Assembly (NCBI GenBank): GCA_016875635.1
Contig: VGPD01000010.1
Span: forward strand, 1-59,861
Direction of reading: 5' to 3'
From: Chloroflexota bacterium
GTDB lineage: Bacteria > Chloroflexota > Dehalococcoidia > UBA2979
Length of the DNA stretch: 59,861 nucleotides
Shown: positions 1 through 9,052 of the stretch, in pieces
Layout of the letters: the number at the start of each line of letters is the position of its first letter
How positions within the stretch are numbered: the stretch's first letter is position 1
Position numbers and translations under genes: made by a program
Notes under the pieces: model-generated
Told to the model about the DNA's origin: nothing
The model's input: the letters and a program-made list of their open reading frames with translations, nothing else
Database searches by the model: none

Positions 1-89
1 GTTCCCATTCCGAACACGGAAGTGAAACGCCACAGCGCTGACGATACTCCCCGTGCGAACGGGCGTGGAAAATAGGCCACCGCCAGGAC
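1..89 (+). rRNA. rrf: 5S ribosomal RNA, 3' part (5' end outside window)
   Basis: The window opens inside a 5S rRNA. The conserved loop B/C block (CCCATTCCGAACACGGAAGT) is at about 4-23, followed by the loop E/helix IV region and the closing GCCAGGAC near 82-89. About 88 of the usual ~117 nt are present, so roughly 30 nt lie upstream of the window. A perfect hairpin follows within a few bases, as expected for the end of an rRNA transcript. The exact 3' end is uncertain by 1-3 nt. Confidence 0.93.
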
Positions 90-92
90 GAT

Positions 93-123
93 GCGAGCCA
101 TCCCGCAACACGGGATGGCTCGC
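93..123 (+). terminator. Terminator after 5S rRNA
   Basis: Perfect 13-bp inverted repeat: GCGAGCCATCCCG (93-105), loop CAACA, CGGGATGGCTCGC (111-123), followed by TGCTTAT. It directly follows the 5S 3' end. The T-tract is weak, so the call rests on stem strength and position. Confidence 0.85.
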
Positions 124-126
124 TGC

Positions 127-171
127 TTATCTCCCCCGACTTATCTCGCTCGACTTATCTCTTGTTATCTC
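127..171. repeat. Four direct copies of TTATCTC
   Basis: The heptamer TTATCTC begins at 127, 141, 155 and 165, giving steps of 14, 14 and 10 bp. The second and third copies share a longer CGACTTATCTC unit. They sit between the rRNA terminator and the rpsA leader. They could be regulator binding sites or a decayed repeat; nothing in the sequence decides which. Confidence 0.5.
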
Positions 172-246
172 TTGCCCAACACGGAGGAACCGTCCAGGGA
201 GCCCTGAAGCTCAGAATCTTCATATAGACCGGGATCGTACGGGGTA

Positions 247-265
247 GAGGGATGTATCATCCCTC
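247..265 (+). promoter_or_regulatory. Perfect hairpin in the rpsA leader
   Basis: GAGGGATG (247-254), loop TAT, CATCCCTC (258-265), about 60 nt before the rpsA start. There is no T-tract. It could be a DNA operator or an RNA element for autoregulation by S1, which is known in other bacteria, though not for this structure. Confidence 0.4.
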
Positions 266-325
266 CTTGCGCATCTGCTTTGGCGGGGCGCGGATCCATC
301 TTCAATCCGGAGGCTAGTACCAACC

Positions 326-1771
326 TTGACCAATCAGACCACCACCGCACCCGCCGAAGAGTTTGAGTCCATGGAGGCGCTGCTCGCCAGCGTGGAGGCT
401 CAAGAGCCGCGCCAGTTGCGCCGAGGCGAGGTGGTCGAAGGCACCGTCATGGGTGTAGAGCGTGACGGGATCCTCGTCGACATCGGCTTCAAGTCCGAGG
501 GCGTGATCCCGGCCGGCGAGATGCACTCGCTGGGCGCCGACCCGCTGACGAAGGTGAAGCCGGGCGACAAGGTCCTGGTGTACGTCTCGAACCCGGAAAC
601 GTCGGAGGGCCAGGTCGGCCTATCGATCGACCGCGCGCGCGGCGAGCAGGGCTGGCGCACGCTGCAGGAGCGATTCGAGAACGGCGATATCTTCGAGGCG
701 GAGATCACCGGCTACAACAAGGGCGGCCTGCTCGCGAACGTGGAGGGGGTCAACGCCTTCATCCCGATGTCGCAGGTGGTCGGTGCCAAGCCCGGCACGG
801 ACGCCACGAACCCGCTCTCCGCGCAGGTGGGCCGCGAGTTGCGCCTGAAGGTCATCGAGATCAACCGCCGGCGCAACCGGGTCATCCTGTCTGAGCGTGC
901 AGCGCTGCAGGAGTGGCGCGCGGAGCAGAAGGACCGCCTCCTCGACGAACTGCACGAGGGTGAGGTCCGCCTCGGCCGCATCACTTCGATCCGGAACTTC
1001 GGCGTGTTCGTCGACCTCGGTGGCGCGGACGGCCTCGTCCACCTGTCCGAGTTGTCCTGGGACCGGAACGCGCAGCCCGAAGACCTCTTCAAGGTGGGCG
1101 ACGAGGTCAACGTCTTCGTCATGCGCATCGATCAGGACACGAAGAAGATCGCTCTCTCCATCCGGCGCGCGGCGCCCGAGCAGTGGGAGCAGTTGATCAC
1201 TCGCTACCAGGTGGGCGATGTCGTCCCGGGCGAGATCACGAAACTGGTCGCCTTCGGTGCGTTCGCACGGTTGCCTGGCCCGGTAGAGGGTCTGGTGCAC
1301 GTCTCCGAGTTGGTGGACCGCCGCATCGGCCACCCGGAAGAGGTTGTGGAGGAAGGCGACGTGGTGCCGCTGAAGATCGTGCGCATCGAGCACGACCGGC
1401 ACCGCCTGGGCCTCTCTCTTCGCGAGGCACGAACCGAGGCGATGATCCGCGGCTGGCAGTTCGACCAGGACGGCCGCGTGACGGAGATGCCGGAAGACGC
1501 TGCGAAGCTGTTCCCGGACGAGGCGATCGCCCTCGCACCCCGGTTCGCGGCCCGTCTGGAGCGAGCTGTGGAAGAATCGCGGAAGGCCGCCACGGCGGCT
1601 ACCGCCCTCGCGGAGTCTCGTGCGGAAGACCAGCAGGCGCGGGCCGCGATGCGCGACGACCAGCCCGTCCTGACCGCGATGCAGGCGGCGATGCAGCAGG
1701 CGCAGGCCGACCTTGCCCAGCAGCAGACGGACCCCGAGACCGAGGCACCGTCGGAGACGCCTGCCGGGTAG
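326..1771 (+). CDS. rpsA: 30S ribosomal protein S1
   Basis: RNA-binding protein of the small ribosomal subunit that helps load mRNA during initiation. The 481-residue product has four S1 (OB-fold) repeats starting near residues 35, 119, 212 and 296. Each shows the typical pattern, for example GILVDIGFKSEGVIP in the first and GVFVDLGGADGLVHLSE in the third. A variable tail rich in Ala, Gln and Glu follows from about residue 400. Four repeats is normal for the shorter S1 of non-proteobacteria, while E. coli S1 has six. The start is TTG at 326, chosen because GGAGG lies at 309-313 and the first S1 repeat follows soon after. It is monocistronic, with its own strong terminator at 1797-1828. Confidence 0.95.
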   Translation: MTNQTTTAPAEEFESMEALLASVEAQEPRQLRRGEVVEGTVMGVERDGILVDIGFKSEGVIPAGEMHSLGADPLTKVKPGDKVLVYVSNPETSEGQVGLSIDRARGEQGWRTLQERFENGDIFEAEITGYNKGGLLANVEGVNAFIPMSQVVGAKPGTDATNPLSAQVGRELRLKVIEINRRRNRVILSERAALQEWRAEQKDRLLDELHEGEVRLGRITSIRNFGVFVDLGGADGLVHLSELSWDRNAQPEDLFKVGDEVNVFVMRIDQDTKKIALSIRRAAPEQWEQLITRYQVGDVVPGEITKLVAFGAFARLPGPVEGLVHVSELVDRRIGHPEEVVEEGDVVPLKIVRIEHDRHRLGLSLREARTEAMIRGWQFDQDGRVTEMPEDAAKLFPDEAIALAPRFAARLERAVEESRKAATAATALAESRAEDQQARAAMRDDQPVLTAMQAAMQQAQADLAQQQTDPETEAPSETPAG

Positions 1772-1796
1772 TCCATAACGGGTCAGGGATCAGTCC

Positions 1797-1828
1797 GCGG
1801 CGCGTCAGGGAACGTCCTGGCGCGCCGC
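1797..1828 (+). terminator. rpsA terminator
   Basis: Long imperfect inverted repeat: GCGGCGCGTCAGGGA / TCCTGGCGCGCCGC around an ACG loop, followed by TCTGTCTTTCCC. It lies 26 bp after the rpsA stop. Confidence 0.8.
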
Positions 1829-1954
1829 TCTGTCTTTCCCGGTGGATTCCCGGGTCCGGGCACCGGGGCCCGGCATCAGGTGGAACGCGCAGAGACAACG
1901 TGGCGCGTGCTGGGCACAATGGATCACGAGACGGTGTGGGTCTACGTTCAATGG

Positions 1955-1976
1955 GTACCAGAAGCCCCCGTGGTAC
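1955..1976. promoter_or_regulatory. Small inverted repeat upstream of clpC
   Basis: GTACCA (1955-1960) and TGGTAC (1971-1976), 10 bp apart, 36 bp before the clpC start. It matches neither CIRCE, nor the HspR site, nor the CtsR site. It could be an operator for stress control of clpC, but support is weak. Confidence 0.25.
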
Positions 1977-2012
1977 TGTTGATCCGCGGGGGAAACGGAC
2001 GGAGGCCTGGCC

Positions 2013-4535
2013 ATGGCTGACCGATTCGACAAGTTCACAGAGCGGGCACGCCGTGTCCTGACGCTGGCTCAAGAAGAGGCCCAGCGCTTCAACCACAACT
2101 ACATCGGGACGGAGCACCTGCTGCTCGGCCTCGTCCGTGAGGGCGACGGCGTCGCAGCCAAGGTGCTTGGAAACCTGGGCGTCGAGCTGAACAAGGTGCG
2201 CTCGGCCGTCGAGTTCATCATCGGCCGGGGCGACCGCACGTCGTCCGCCGAGATCGGGCTGACGCCGCGCGCGAAGAAGGTGATCGAGCTCGCGGTCGAC
2301 GAGGCGCGACGTCTGTCGCACTCGTATATCGGGACGGAGCACCTGCTGCTCGGTCTCGTCCGCGAGGGCGAGGGTATCGCAGCGGGTGTCCTCGAAAGCC
2401 TGGGCGTGAACCTGGAGCGGGTGCGCGGGGAGACCACGCGCATCCTGCAGCAGCAGCCTCAGCAGGGCCAGCCGGCCGCCGGTGGCGGACAGCAGGCCGG
2501 GCAGGCGGCGGCGGCCGGCGGGCGCTCCGTGCGGACCCCGACGCTCGACCAGCTGGGCGTGGACCTGACCGCGATGGCGCGCAGTGGACAGCTTGACCCG
2601 ATCGTCGGGCGTGACCACGAGATCGAGCGCGTCGTGCAGATCCTGTCGCGCCGCACCAAGAACAACCCGGTGCTGATCGGCGAGCCGGGCGTGGGCAAGA
2701 CCGCGATCGCAGAAGGCCTCGCGCACCGCATCGTTTCCGGTGATGTGCCGGACACCCTGCTGGGCAAGCGGATGCTCACGCTGGACATCGGCCTGCTGGT
2801 CGCGGGGACGAAGTACCGCGGCGAGTTCGAGGAACGGCTGAAGAAGGTCATCGAGGAGATCAAAACCTCGGGGAACTGCATGCTCTTCATCGACGAGCTT
2901 CACATGCTCGTCGGTGCGGGTGCGGCCGAAGGCGCCGTGGACGCGGCCAACATCTTGAAGCCGGCGTTGGCACGCGGCGAGATCCAGGCGGTTGGCGCGA
3001 CGACTCTGGACGAGTACCGCAAGCACATCGAGCGAGACGCGGCGCTGGAACGTCGTTTCCAGCCAGTGCGTGTCGACGAACCGACCGTGCCCGACACGAT
3101 CCAGATCCTGAAGGGTGTGCGTTCCGCGTACGAAGAGCACCACAAGCTGAAGATCTCGGACGAGGCGCTGAAGGCGGCCGCCGAGCTCTCGGCGCGGTAT
3201 GTGTCCGACCGATTCCTGCCGGACAAGGCGATCGACCTCATGGACGAGGCATCGGCTCGTGTCCGTATCCGTCGCCACGCGATGCCGCCGTCCGTGAAGG
3301 AAGTGCAGAGCGGGCTGGAGGCGTTGCGGCGCGAGAAAGATCAGGCGATCGCCAACCAGCAGTACGAGTTCGCGGCCGAGTTGCGCGAGCGCGAGGTGCG
3401 GTTGCAGAGCCGCCTCGAGGAACTTGAGGCGGAGATCCAGGCGCAGCGCGGCACCGACCAGACCGTGGTCACGGAAGACGACATCCGCGACGTCATCTCG
3501 CAGTGGACAGGGGTCCCGCTGTCGCGCATCGCGGCAGAGGAGAGCCAGCGCCTGCTGGAGATGGAGTCGTTCCTGAAGGAGCGCGTCGTCGGCCAGGAAG
3601 AGCCGATCGTCGCGGTCTCGAAGGCGGTGCGACGCGCGAGTGCCGGCCTGAAGGATCCGAAGCGTCCGATCGGCGTCTTCATGTTCCTGGGCCCGACGGG
3701 CGTGGGGAAGACCTACCTGGCGGAGATGCTCGGCGAGTTCATGTTCGGATCGCGCGACAACATCGTGCGGATCGACATGTCCGAATTCATGGAGAAGCAC
3801 ACGATCTCCCGACTCGTCGGCTCGCCTCCGGGCTACGTGGGGTATGACGACGGTGGCCAGCTGACCGACCTGGTGCGACGCAAGTCGTACTGCCTGATCC
3901 TGCTGGACGAGATCGAGAAGGCCCACCCGGACGTCTTCAACATGCTCCTCCAGATCTTCGACGACGGGCATCTGTCCGACGCGAAGGGGCGCAAGGTCGA
4001 CTTCCGTAACACGATCATTATCATGACCTCCAACGTGGGGTCGGACCTGATCCGGAAGGACAGCCGTGTTGGGTTCAACACCTCGCGCGACGAGAACAAA
4101 GACGCGGAAGAGCAGTACAAGCGGATGAAGTTGCGCGTGGAGGAGGAGGTGAAGCGGGTCTTCCGGCCCGAGTTCCTCAACCGCATCGACCAGTCCGTCG
4201 TCTTCCGGGCGCTGGGCGCGGCTGACATCCGCAAGATCGTCAACCTGGAGTTGGACGACCTGCGGGACAACCTGAAGACCAAGGAGATGAAGCTCGAGGT
4301 CACGGACGCGCTGCTGGACCACCTGGGCGAGGCTGGATTCGACCCGGTGTTCGGCGCCCGCCCGCTGCGTCGCGTGATCCAGAACCTCATCGAGGACAAG
4401 CTTTCCGACGCGGTGCTGGGCGGCACGTACGAGCCCGGCGACACGGTGAAGGTCGACATGGCCGACGGCGAAGTCGTGTTCACTCGCCTGGTCGGTGAGG
4501 TGACGGCGGAAGAGCCGGCGCTGACGACGCCGTAG
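2013..4535 (+). CDS. clpC: ATP-dependent Clp protease ATPase subunit ClpC
   Basis: Hexameric AAA+ unfoldase of the Hsp100 family that feeds substrates to ClpP. The 840-residue product has two N-terminal Clp repeats, each containing [15 protein letters not shown]. The first AAA+ module has Walker A GEPGVGKT near residue 225 and Walker B LFIDELH. A UVR-type coiled middle region near 430-475 marks ClpC rather than ClpA or ClpB. The second AAA+ module has GPTGVGKT near residue 562 and [14 protein letters not shown]. Length is normal for ClpC. The ATG at 2013 follows GGAGG. No mcsA, mcsB or ctsR gene is adjacent, so control differs from the Bacillus operon. A strong terminator follows. Confidence 0.97.
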   Translation: MADRFDKFTERARRVLTLAQEEAQRFNHNYIGTEHLLLGLVREGDGVAAKVLGNLGVELNKVRSAVEFIIGRGDRTSSAEIGLTPRAKKVIELAVDEARRLSHSYIGTEHLLLGLVREGEGIAAGVLESLGVNLERVRGETTRILQQQPQQGQPAAGGGQQAGQAAAAGGRSVRTPTLDQLGVDLTAMARSGQLDPIVGRDHEIERVVQILSRRTKNNPVLIGEPGVGKTAIAEGLAHRIVSGDVPDTLLGKRMLTLDIGLLVAGTKYRGEFEERLKKVIEEIKTSGNCMLFIDELHMLVGAGAAEGAVDAANILKPALARGEIQAVGATTLDEYRKHIERDAALERRFQPVRVDEPTVPDTIQILKGVRSAYEEHHKLKISDEALKAAAELSARYVSDRFLPDKAIDLMDEASARVRIRRHAMPPSVKEVQSGLEALRREKDQAIANQQYEFAAELREREVRLQSRLEELEAEIQAQRGTDQTVVTEDDIRDVISQWTGVPLSRIAAEESQRLLEMESFLKERVVGQEEPIVAVSKAVRRASAGLKDPKRPIGVFMFLGPTGVGKTYLAEMLGEFMFGSRDNIVRIDMSEFMEKHTISRLVGSPPGYVGYDDGGQLTDLVRRKSYCLILLDEIEKAHPDVFNMLLQIFDDGHLSDAKGRKVDFRNTIIIMTSNVGSDLIRKDSRVGFNTSRDENKDAEEQYKRMKLRVEEEVKRVFRPEFLNRIDQSVVFRALGAADIRKIVNLELDDLRDNLKTKEMKLEVTDALLDHLGEAGFDPVFGARPLRRVIQNLIEDKLSDAVLGGTYEPGDTVKVDMADGEVVFTRLVGEVTAEEPALTTP

Positions 4536-4555
4536 CGGTTCGTTCCGAACTGTTG

Positions 4556-4583
4556 CGAAGGCCGCCCGAGAGGGCGGCCTTCG
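4556..4583. terminator. Bidirectional terminator between clpC and rodA
   Basis: Perfect 12-bp stem CGAAGGCCGCCC / GGGCGGCCTTCG with a GAGA loop, placed between the convergent ends of clpC (plus) and rodA (minus). Confidence 0.9.
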
Positions 4584-4607
4584 TCGTGCTTAAGGGATGA
4601 GCCGCTG

Positions 4608-5720
4608 TCAGTCGCCGCGCCAGGGTGTCCGGTCGATCACCGGGCGGTGTGCGGCCACCGATTCGATCATCCCGAGCGCTGCGAACACGGTGACGAGTGC
4701 GGAGCCACCCTGAGAGACGAAGGGGAGCGGAATGCCGGTTGCGGGGAAGAGGCGGAGGTTGACGGCGATGTGCAGCGCCGCCTGCCCGACGATGACCGCC
4801 GTGAGGCCGGTGGCGAGTAGCCGCCCGAAGACGTCCGAGGCTGCACCTGCGACGCTGATGCCTCGCCAGGCGATGATCCCGAAGAGTCCGAGGACGGCAA
4901 GGGAGCCGACCAGCCCGACCTGCTCCGCCAGCTGTGCGAAGGCGAAGTCGGCGGTGCGCGGTGCGAGCCCATCCAGCGCGCTGGGGCCCCCGAAGCCGCG
5001 CCCGGTGAGGCCTCCACCACCAAGCGCGACCTCCACCTGACGGCTGGTGAAACCTGACCCCAGCGGGTCACGCGCGGGGTCGACGAACACAGCGATACGC
5101 TCGCGCTGGTACTCGGGTACGGCGACAAAGAGGATCGGGAGGATCGCAAGCGCGAGGAGTGCCATTCCGCCGAGGATCCGCCAGGAGACGCCCCAGACCG
5201 CCATCAGGACGATCCAGATGACCGCCAGGGTGAGGGTGCTGCCCAGGTCGGGTTCTGCCAGTACGAGCGCAGCGGGTGGCCCCAGAAGGGCAAGCGCAGC
5301 GGCCACGGTGCGTCTCGAAGGTTCCCGCCGGGCGGCGAACGCGGCGATGGCTGTGACCGTCGCGACTTTGGCGAACTCCGATGGCTGGATGGTCACCGGA
5401 CCGATATCGATCCAGCGTCGCGCTCCGTGTGCCGCCGTGCCGAGGGCCAGTACGAAGGCGAGTGCACCCGCTGCGCCGAGGTATAGCCACAGCGCCCAGC
5501 GCTGAAGGAGTCGGTAATCCATCCGACGGAGGCTCAGGAATGCGAGGAGCCCAGCAGCGAGGTAGACCGCCTGACGCAGCGTGGCCCCGGTGATGCCAGT
5601 TGCGGAATGGAGCGTCGCGCCCTGGATCATCAACAGGCCCAGCGTGACCAGGGTGAGGCCAGCGCCGGCGAGCGCCGGGTCGGGTGCGAGCGCACGGACG
5701 GCCTGGCGGGCGAATGTCAC
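4608..5720 (-). CDS. rodA: SEDS peptidoglycan glycosyltransferase RodA
   Basis: Multipass SEDS-family protein that polymerises lipid II together with a class B penicillin-binding protein during sidewall growth. The 370-residue product has about ten hydrophobic segments. It carries the family hallmarks GARRWIDIGPVTIQPSEFAK (about 97-116), AEPDLGS and the C-terminal GIPLPFVSQGGSAL. FtsW and RodA look alike; RodA is chosen because the gene ends the mreB-mreC-mreD-mrdA operon. Its ATG at 5720 overlaps the mrdA stop by 4 nt, implying translational coupling and paired production with PBP2. Confidence 0.93.
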   Translation of the reverse strand: MTFARQAVRALAPDPALAGAGLTLVTLGLLMIQGATLHSATGITGATLRQAVYLAAGLLAFLSLRRMDYRLLQRWALWLYLGAAGALAFVLALGTAAHGARRWIDIGPVTIQPSEFAKVATVTAIAAFAARREPSRRTVAAALALLGPPAALVLAEPDLGSTLTLAVIWIVLMAVWGVSWRILGGMALLALAILPILFVAVPEYQRERIAVFVDPARDPLGSGFTSRQVEVALGGGGLTGRGFGGPSALDGLAPRTADFAFAQLAEQVGLVGSLAVLGLFGIIAWRGISVAGAASDVFGRLLATGLTAVIVGQAALHIAVNLRLFPATGIPLPFVSQGGSALVTVFAALGMIESVAAHRPVIDRTPWRGD

Positions 5721-7636
5721 GGTGTCCCCCCTGGCTGTCGGACACGTGATGGGCCACCGCGGGTGGCTTGATAGGCCTCGAAAATCTCCTTCGCGACGGG
5801 ACCGGCGTGCGTGGAACCGACGCCATACTCCAGGTAGACGACGACGGCGATCTCCGGACGCTCAAACGGCCCGTAGGCCATGAACCAGCCGTGTGTGTGG
5901 AACTCGCCGTCCGGATAGGGCTGACCGAACTCTGCGGTGCCCGTCTTCGCCGCGATCTGCCATCCGGTGGGGACGCCGGTGAAGGCGGTGCCGTCGAGGG
6001 CTGCAGCCGCGAGCATCCCCCGGCGGACGGTCTCGAAGTGCGCGGGTGTGCCGGGGAGGCGGGCGGTTACCTGCCGCCCGGTGGGGAAGAAGCGGCCGTC
6101 CTCACGGGTGCCGCGGACCACGCGGGGTGCCAGGAGGTCGCCGCCGTTCGCGAACGCTGCCGCGAGCACCGTCATCTGCAGGGGGGTGGCCGTGAAGTAC
6201 CCCTGGCCGATGCCGTAGGTGTATGTGTCGCCGAGCAGCCACTGGTCGCCAATGGTCTTCTCCTTCCACCTGCTGTCCGGGACCAGACCTCCGGTTTCAC
6301 CGGGCAAGTCGATCCCTGCCGGCCGCCCGAACCCGCCGAGGCGCGCCCATTTCGCGAGCGTGTCCGCACCCATCCCACGGAACACCTCGCGCCCGTCTTC
6401 CCGGTATCCCCCGGCGAGCAGGTAGAAGTACACGTCCGACGAGCGTGCGAGGGCGCGCGCCATGTCCGTGGAACCATGGGCGGCCCAGTCCTTGAAGACA
6501 TACCGGATCGAGGGGTCGTACTCGTTCGCAACGGAGATGTACCCATTGCTGGTGATCCGGGTGTCGGCCGTCGCGATCCCTTCCTCGAGCGCGGCAAGCG
6601 CCACGAGCGGTTTGAAGATCGAGCCGGGCGAGCGTGTTTCCATATACGTGCGGTCGACCAGCGGGTGTCCCGGGTCCTGCAGGACGCGCTCAAATGCCTG
6701 TGCGTCCGTGCTCCCGTTGAACAGGTTCGCGTCATAGGAGGGCAAGGAAACCAACGCGAGGATCTCGCCCGTGTTCACCTCCATGACCACCGCGGCGCCG
6801 CCGGGGACGGGCTGTGGACGCGCCGGGACGCTCCGGACGATGGAGAGGCCGGCATCGATCCCGCCGCGAAGGGCCGCCTCGGCGGCACGCTGAAGGGCCA
6901 GGTCGATCGAAAGTTCGACGGTGGAACCGGTGCGTGGGGGGGTGTCCCCCAGCGTGCCGACCTCGCGTCCCAGCGGGTCTGCGAGGATCAGACGCCTGCC
7001 GTTCTCCCCCCGCAGTCGTGACTCGTACACGGCCTCGACACCGGTGAGTCCGATACGCCCCTCCGGGCTGTAGCCAACCTTCTGAAGCTCCACGGCGCGG
7101 TCGACCGGGATCGGGGCGACGTAGCCAAGGACGTGGGCGAGTGCCCCGGATGCCTCGTAGCGGCGGTCGGAGGTGACTTCGATTCGGGCGGCGTGCAGGC
7201 CGGCCAGTGCGGCACGCAGCACGATGGCACGTTCCGTGCCGAGGTGCTTTTCCACTACGACCGCACGAAATGGGTCGACGCGTGCGAGGTGGGTATCGGC
7301 GGCCTCCACCAGGCGGTCGATGCCGACCCCGGTGCGGGCCTGCAGCTCGATCAGCACGGAACGGCGCGATTCGGCCTCAGACGGGAGTAGGCCAGGGACG
7401 AGGACGAGCCGGTAGTCCGGGACGTTGCGGGCAAGGATCACGCCGTTCCGGTCGGTGATCACGCCGCGCGCCGCCTCGACGGCGACGATGCGTGGCGAAA
7501 CTCCGTTGCCCCACTCTGGCGCGACGACCGGGTCGAGCCACTGCGCGCGGATGAGGTCCACCGCGAACACCGCGAACACCACGCTGAAGACGCCGAGCAC
7601 CACGCGCAGACGTACGGCGACGGAGAGGCGCGTCAC
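5717..7636 (-). CDS. mrdA: Penicillin-binding protein 2 (class B transpeptidase)
   Basis: Elongasome transpeptidase that crosslinks peptidoglycan. The 639-residue product has one N-terminal membrane anchor (about 10-30), a pedestal domain and a C-terminal transpeptidase domain. The catalytic SxxK is S339-I-F-K342. The second motif is SSD (399-401), the variant common in PBP2, and KTGTAEFG supplies the third. The GTG start at 7636 overlaps the mreD stop (GTGA). The rodA start overlaps its own stop, so all four downstream genes of this operon are coupled. No sign of damage. Confidence 0.95.
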   Translation of the reverse strand: MTRLSVAVRLRVVLGVFSVVFAVFAVDLIRAQWLDPVVAPEWGNGVSPRIVAVEAARGVITDRNGVILARNVPDYRLVLVPGLLPSEAESRRSVLIELQARTGVGIDRLVEAADTHLARVDPFRAVVVEKHLGTERAIVLRAALAGLHAARIEVTSDRRYEASGALAHVLGYVAPIPVDRAVELQKVGYSPEGRIGLTGVEAVYESRLRGENGRRLILADPLGREVGTLGDTPPRTGSTVELSIDLALQRAAEAALRGGIDAGLSIVRSVPARPQPVPGGAAVVMEVNTGEILALVSLPSYDANLFNGSTDAQAFERVLQDPGHPLVDRTYMETRSPGSIFKPLVALAALEEGIATADTRITSNGYISVANEYDPSIRYVFKDWAAHGSTDMARALARSSDVYFYLLAGGYREDGREVFRGMGADTLAKWARLGGFGRPAGIDLPGETGGLVPDSRWKEKTIGDQWLLGDTYTYGIGQGYFTATPLQMTVLAAAFANGGDLLAPRVVRGTREDGRFFPTGRQVTARLPGTPAHFETVRRGMLAAAALDGTAFTGVPTGWQIAAKTGTAEFGQPYPDGEFHTHGWFMAYGPFERPEIAVVVYLEYGVGSTHAGPVAKEIFEAYQATRGGPSRVRQPGGTP

Positions 7637-8106
7637 GCGAACAGCCGCCGGTCATTGGGTCGCCAGGGGAACAGCGCGAGGCATGTCGTTGCGGCGATGA
7701 AGGCGCTCGCGGCCAGTCCCCATGCGACCGCGGTCCCGCCGGGCAGGCCGCCAGCCGTGACTGCCAGCAGCAGGAGGTAGGCAGCGGCACCCAGCCATCC
7801 GGCCAGGGCCGCGCGCGCCACGCGGGTCCGCCGGCCGGGGACACCGATGGTCGCCAGGGTGCCGGTCACGGCGGCCGGCATCAGAGCGAGCGCAAACAGG
7901 CCGACGCGTGCGTCTGAGAGGACGCCGAGGATCGCGGCCGCGACGAAGACCAGCACGATGGCCTCGCGCGGGCCCCGCACGGATGCCCAGCCGGTCGCGA
8001 GGGCGCTCGGCAACGCGATGGCGGCACCGCCATCGCCGAGGCCGCCGAGCGGGCCACCCTGCACGAGGGCGGCGCCCAGTCCGAGGAGCGCGGCGAGTGC
8101 GATCAT
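7633..8106 (-). CDS. mreD: Rod shape-determining protein MreD
   Basis: Small multipass membrane protein of the elongasome. The 157-residue product is almost entirely hydrophobic, with five or so predicted helices and no catalytic motif. MreD sequences are poorly conserved, so the call depends on position between mreC and mrdA, length and hydrophobicity. Its ATG overlaps the mreC stop and its stop overlaps the mrdA start, both by 4 nt. Confidence 0.85.
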   Translation of the reverse strand: MIALAALLGLGAALVQGGPLGGLGDGGAAIALPSALATGWASVRGPREAIVLVFVAAAILGVLSDARVGLFALALMPAAVTGTLATIGVPGRRTRVARAALAGWLGAAAYLLLLAVTAGGLPGGTAVAWGLAASAFIAATTCLALFPWRPNDRRLFA

Positions 8107-8936
8107 CGTGTTTCAGGTTCGCCGGTCAGCGTCAGGCTGGGCCGAAAGTCAGTCAGGATGAGTACCTGCTCCAGACGGTCGTAGTCGACGAGCGGTTCGA
8201 CCCGGATCAGCGTAAACAGCTCCTCCGCCCGGGCCTCGGCATCAGCGACCCGCCCAATGAGAAGGCCGGGGGGGAGGAGGCCACCCAGTGCACTGGTCAG
8301 TACCAGATCACCCGCGGCGACGGGCGTGACTGACGACACCATCTCGATCCGCAGAGTGTCTCCGGTGCCGGCGAGCGAGCCCTGGGTGCGCGAGGATTGA
8401 AGGGCGATTGCGACCGCGCTGTCAGCGTCATGCAGGAGCCGGACACGCGCGCGATGTTTGTCGACGGCGGTGACCATGCCGACGAGTGTGGCGCCCGACC
8501 CGAGGACCGGCTGGCCCGTCCGCAGCCCGTCCTCCGAGCCCCGTCCAACGAGGAGCATCTGGCGCCCCGGGGCGGGGTCGCGGAGCAGGACGGGCGCGGT
8601 GACATGCGTGCCGAGTTGGCCTGCGGAGAGGTCAAGGGCATCGGACTGCTCCTGTGCGTGTCGTTGCTCCCGGAGCGCGGTCAGTTCAGCCTGCGCCTGG
8701 ACAAGGTCCTGGCGCAGCGAGGCGTTCTCGCGCGACAGCTCACCCAGACGTCCCGCGTTCAGCAGGACGTCGGAGACCGGGCGCGTAGTGGAGCGGAGCG
8801 TGCTGGCGATCGGGGCAGTCAATGACGCGGCATGCGACTCGACATCGCCCGCGAACGGGATCGGCGCGAGGACCAGCAGGATCAGGGCGGCGGCGAACGC
8901 GGCGGAGAGCCAGGCGAGGTTGCGGACGCTGGTCAC
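8103..8936 (-). CDS. mreC: Rod shape-determining protein MreC
   Basis: Bitopic scaffold that links MreB filaments to PBP2. From the GTG at 8936 the product is 277 residues: a membrane helix at about 8-26, a coiled coil near 60-95 rich in Leu, Glu and Gln, then the beta-barrel region with VLLRDPAPGRQMLLVGRGSEDGLRTGQPV-type sequence. The frame stays open to 8996. The GTG at 8936 is preferred because GGTGAGGAG lies 8 nt upstream and translation then begins just before the membrane helix. Stop overlaps the mreD start. Confidence 0.9.
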   Translation of the reverse strand: MTSVRNLAWLSAAFAAALILLVLAPIPFAGDVESHAASLTAPIASTLRSTTRPVSDVLLNAGRLGELSRENASLRQDLVQAQAELTALREQRHAQEQSDALDLSAGQLGTHVTAPVLLRDPAPGRQMLLVGRGSEDGLRTGQPVLGSGATLVGMVTAVDKHRARVRLLHDADSAVAIALQSSRTQGSLAGTGDTLRIEMVSSVTPVAAGDLVLTSALGGLLPPGLLIGRVADAEARAEELFTLIRVEPLVDYDRLEQVLILTDFRPSLTLTGEPETR

Positions 8937-8974
8937 GCGATCGCTCCTCACCGTACGCCCCCGCGGGAGTTCCG

Positions 8975-9019
8975 CGAGGCGACACCGAGGCGACACCGGC
9001 GGGTGGGGGCGGCGGTGTC
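8975..9019. repeat. Tandem 11-bp repeat and inverted repeat between mreB and mreC
   Basis: CGAGGCGACAC occurs twice head to tail (8975-8985 and 8986-8996). The second copy overlaps the left arm of an inverted repeat, GACACCG (8992-8998) with CGGTGTC (9013-9019). The resulting hairpin in the mreB-mreC spacer could act as an attenuator or an RNA-processing site that sets MreB above MreC. That role is inference. Confidence 0.35.
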
Positions 9020-9052
9020 ACCACGAGCCGGGGCCAGCGCCCCACGCCCCGC

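Noticed and set aside
1850-2012. CIRCE, HspR or CtsR operator upstream of clpC
   Set aside because: None of the consensus sequences is present; only a weak 6-bp inverted repeat.
1599-4322. 907-residue open frame antisense to clpC
   Set aside because: Mirror of the strong clpC coding frame in high-GC DNA; no ribosome site and no family sequence.
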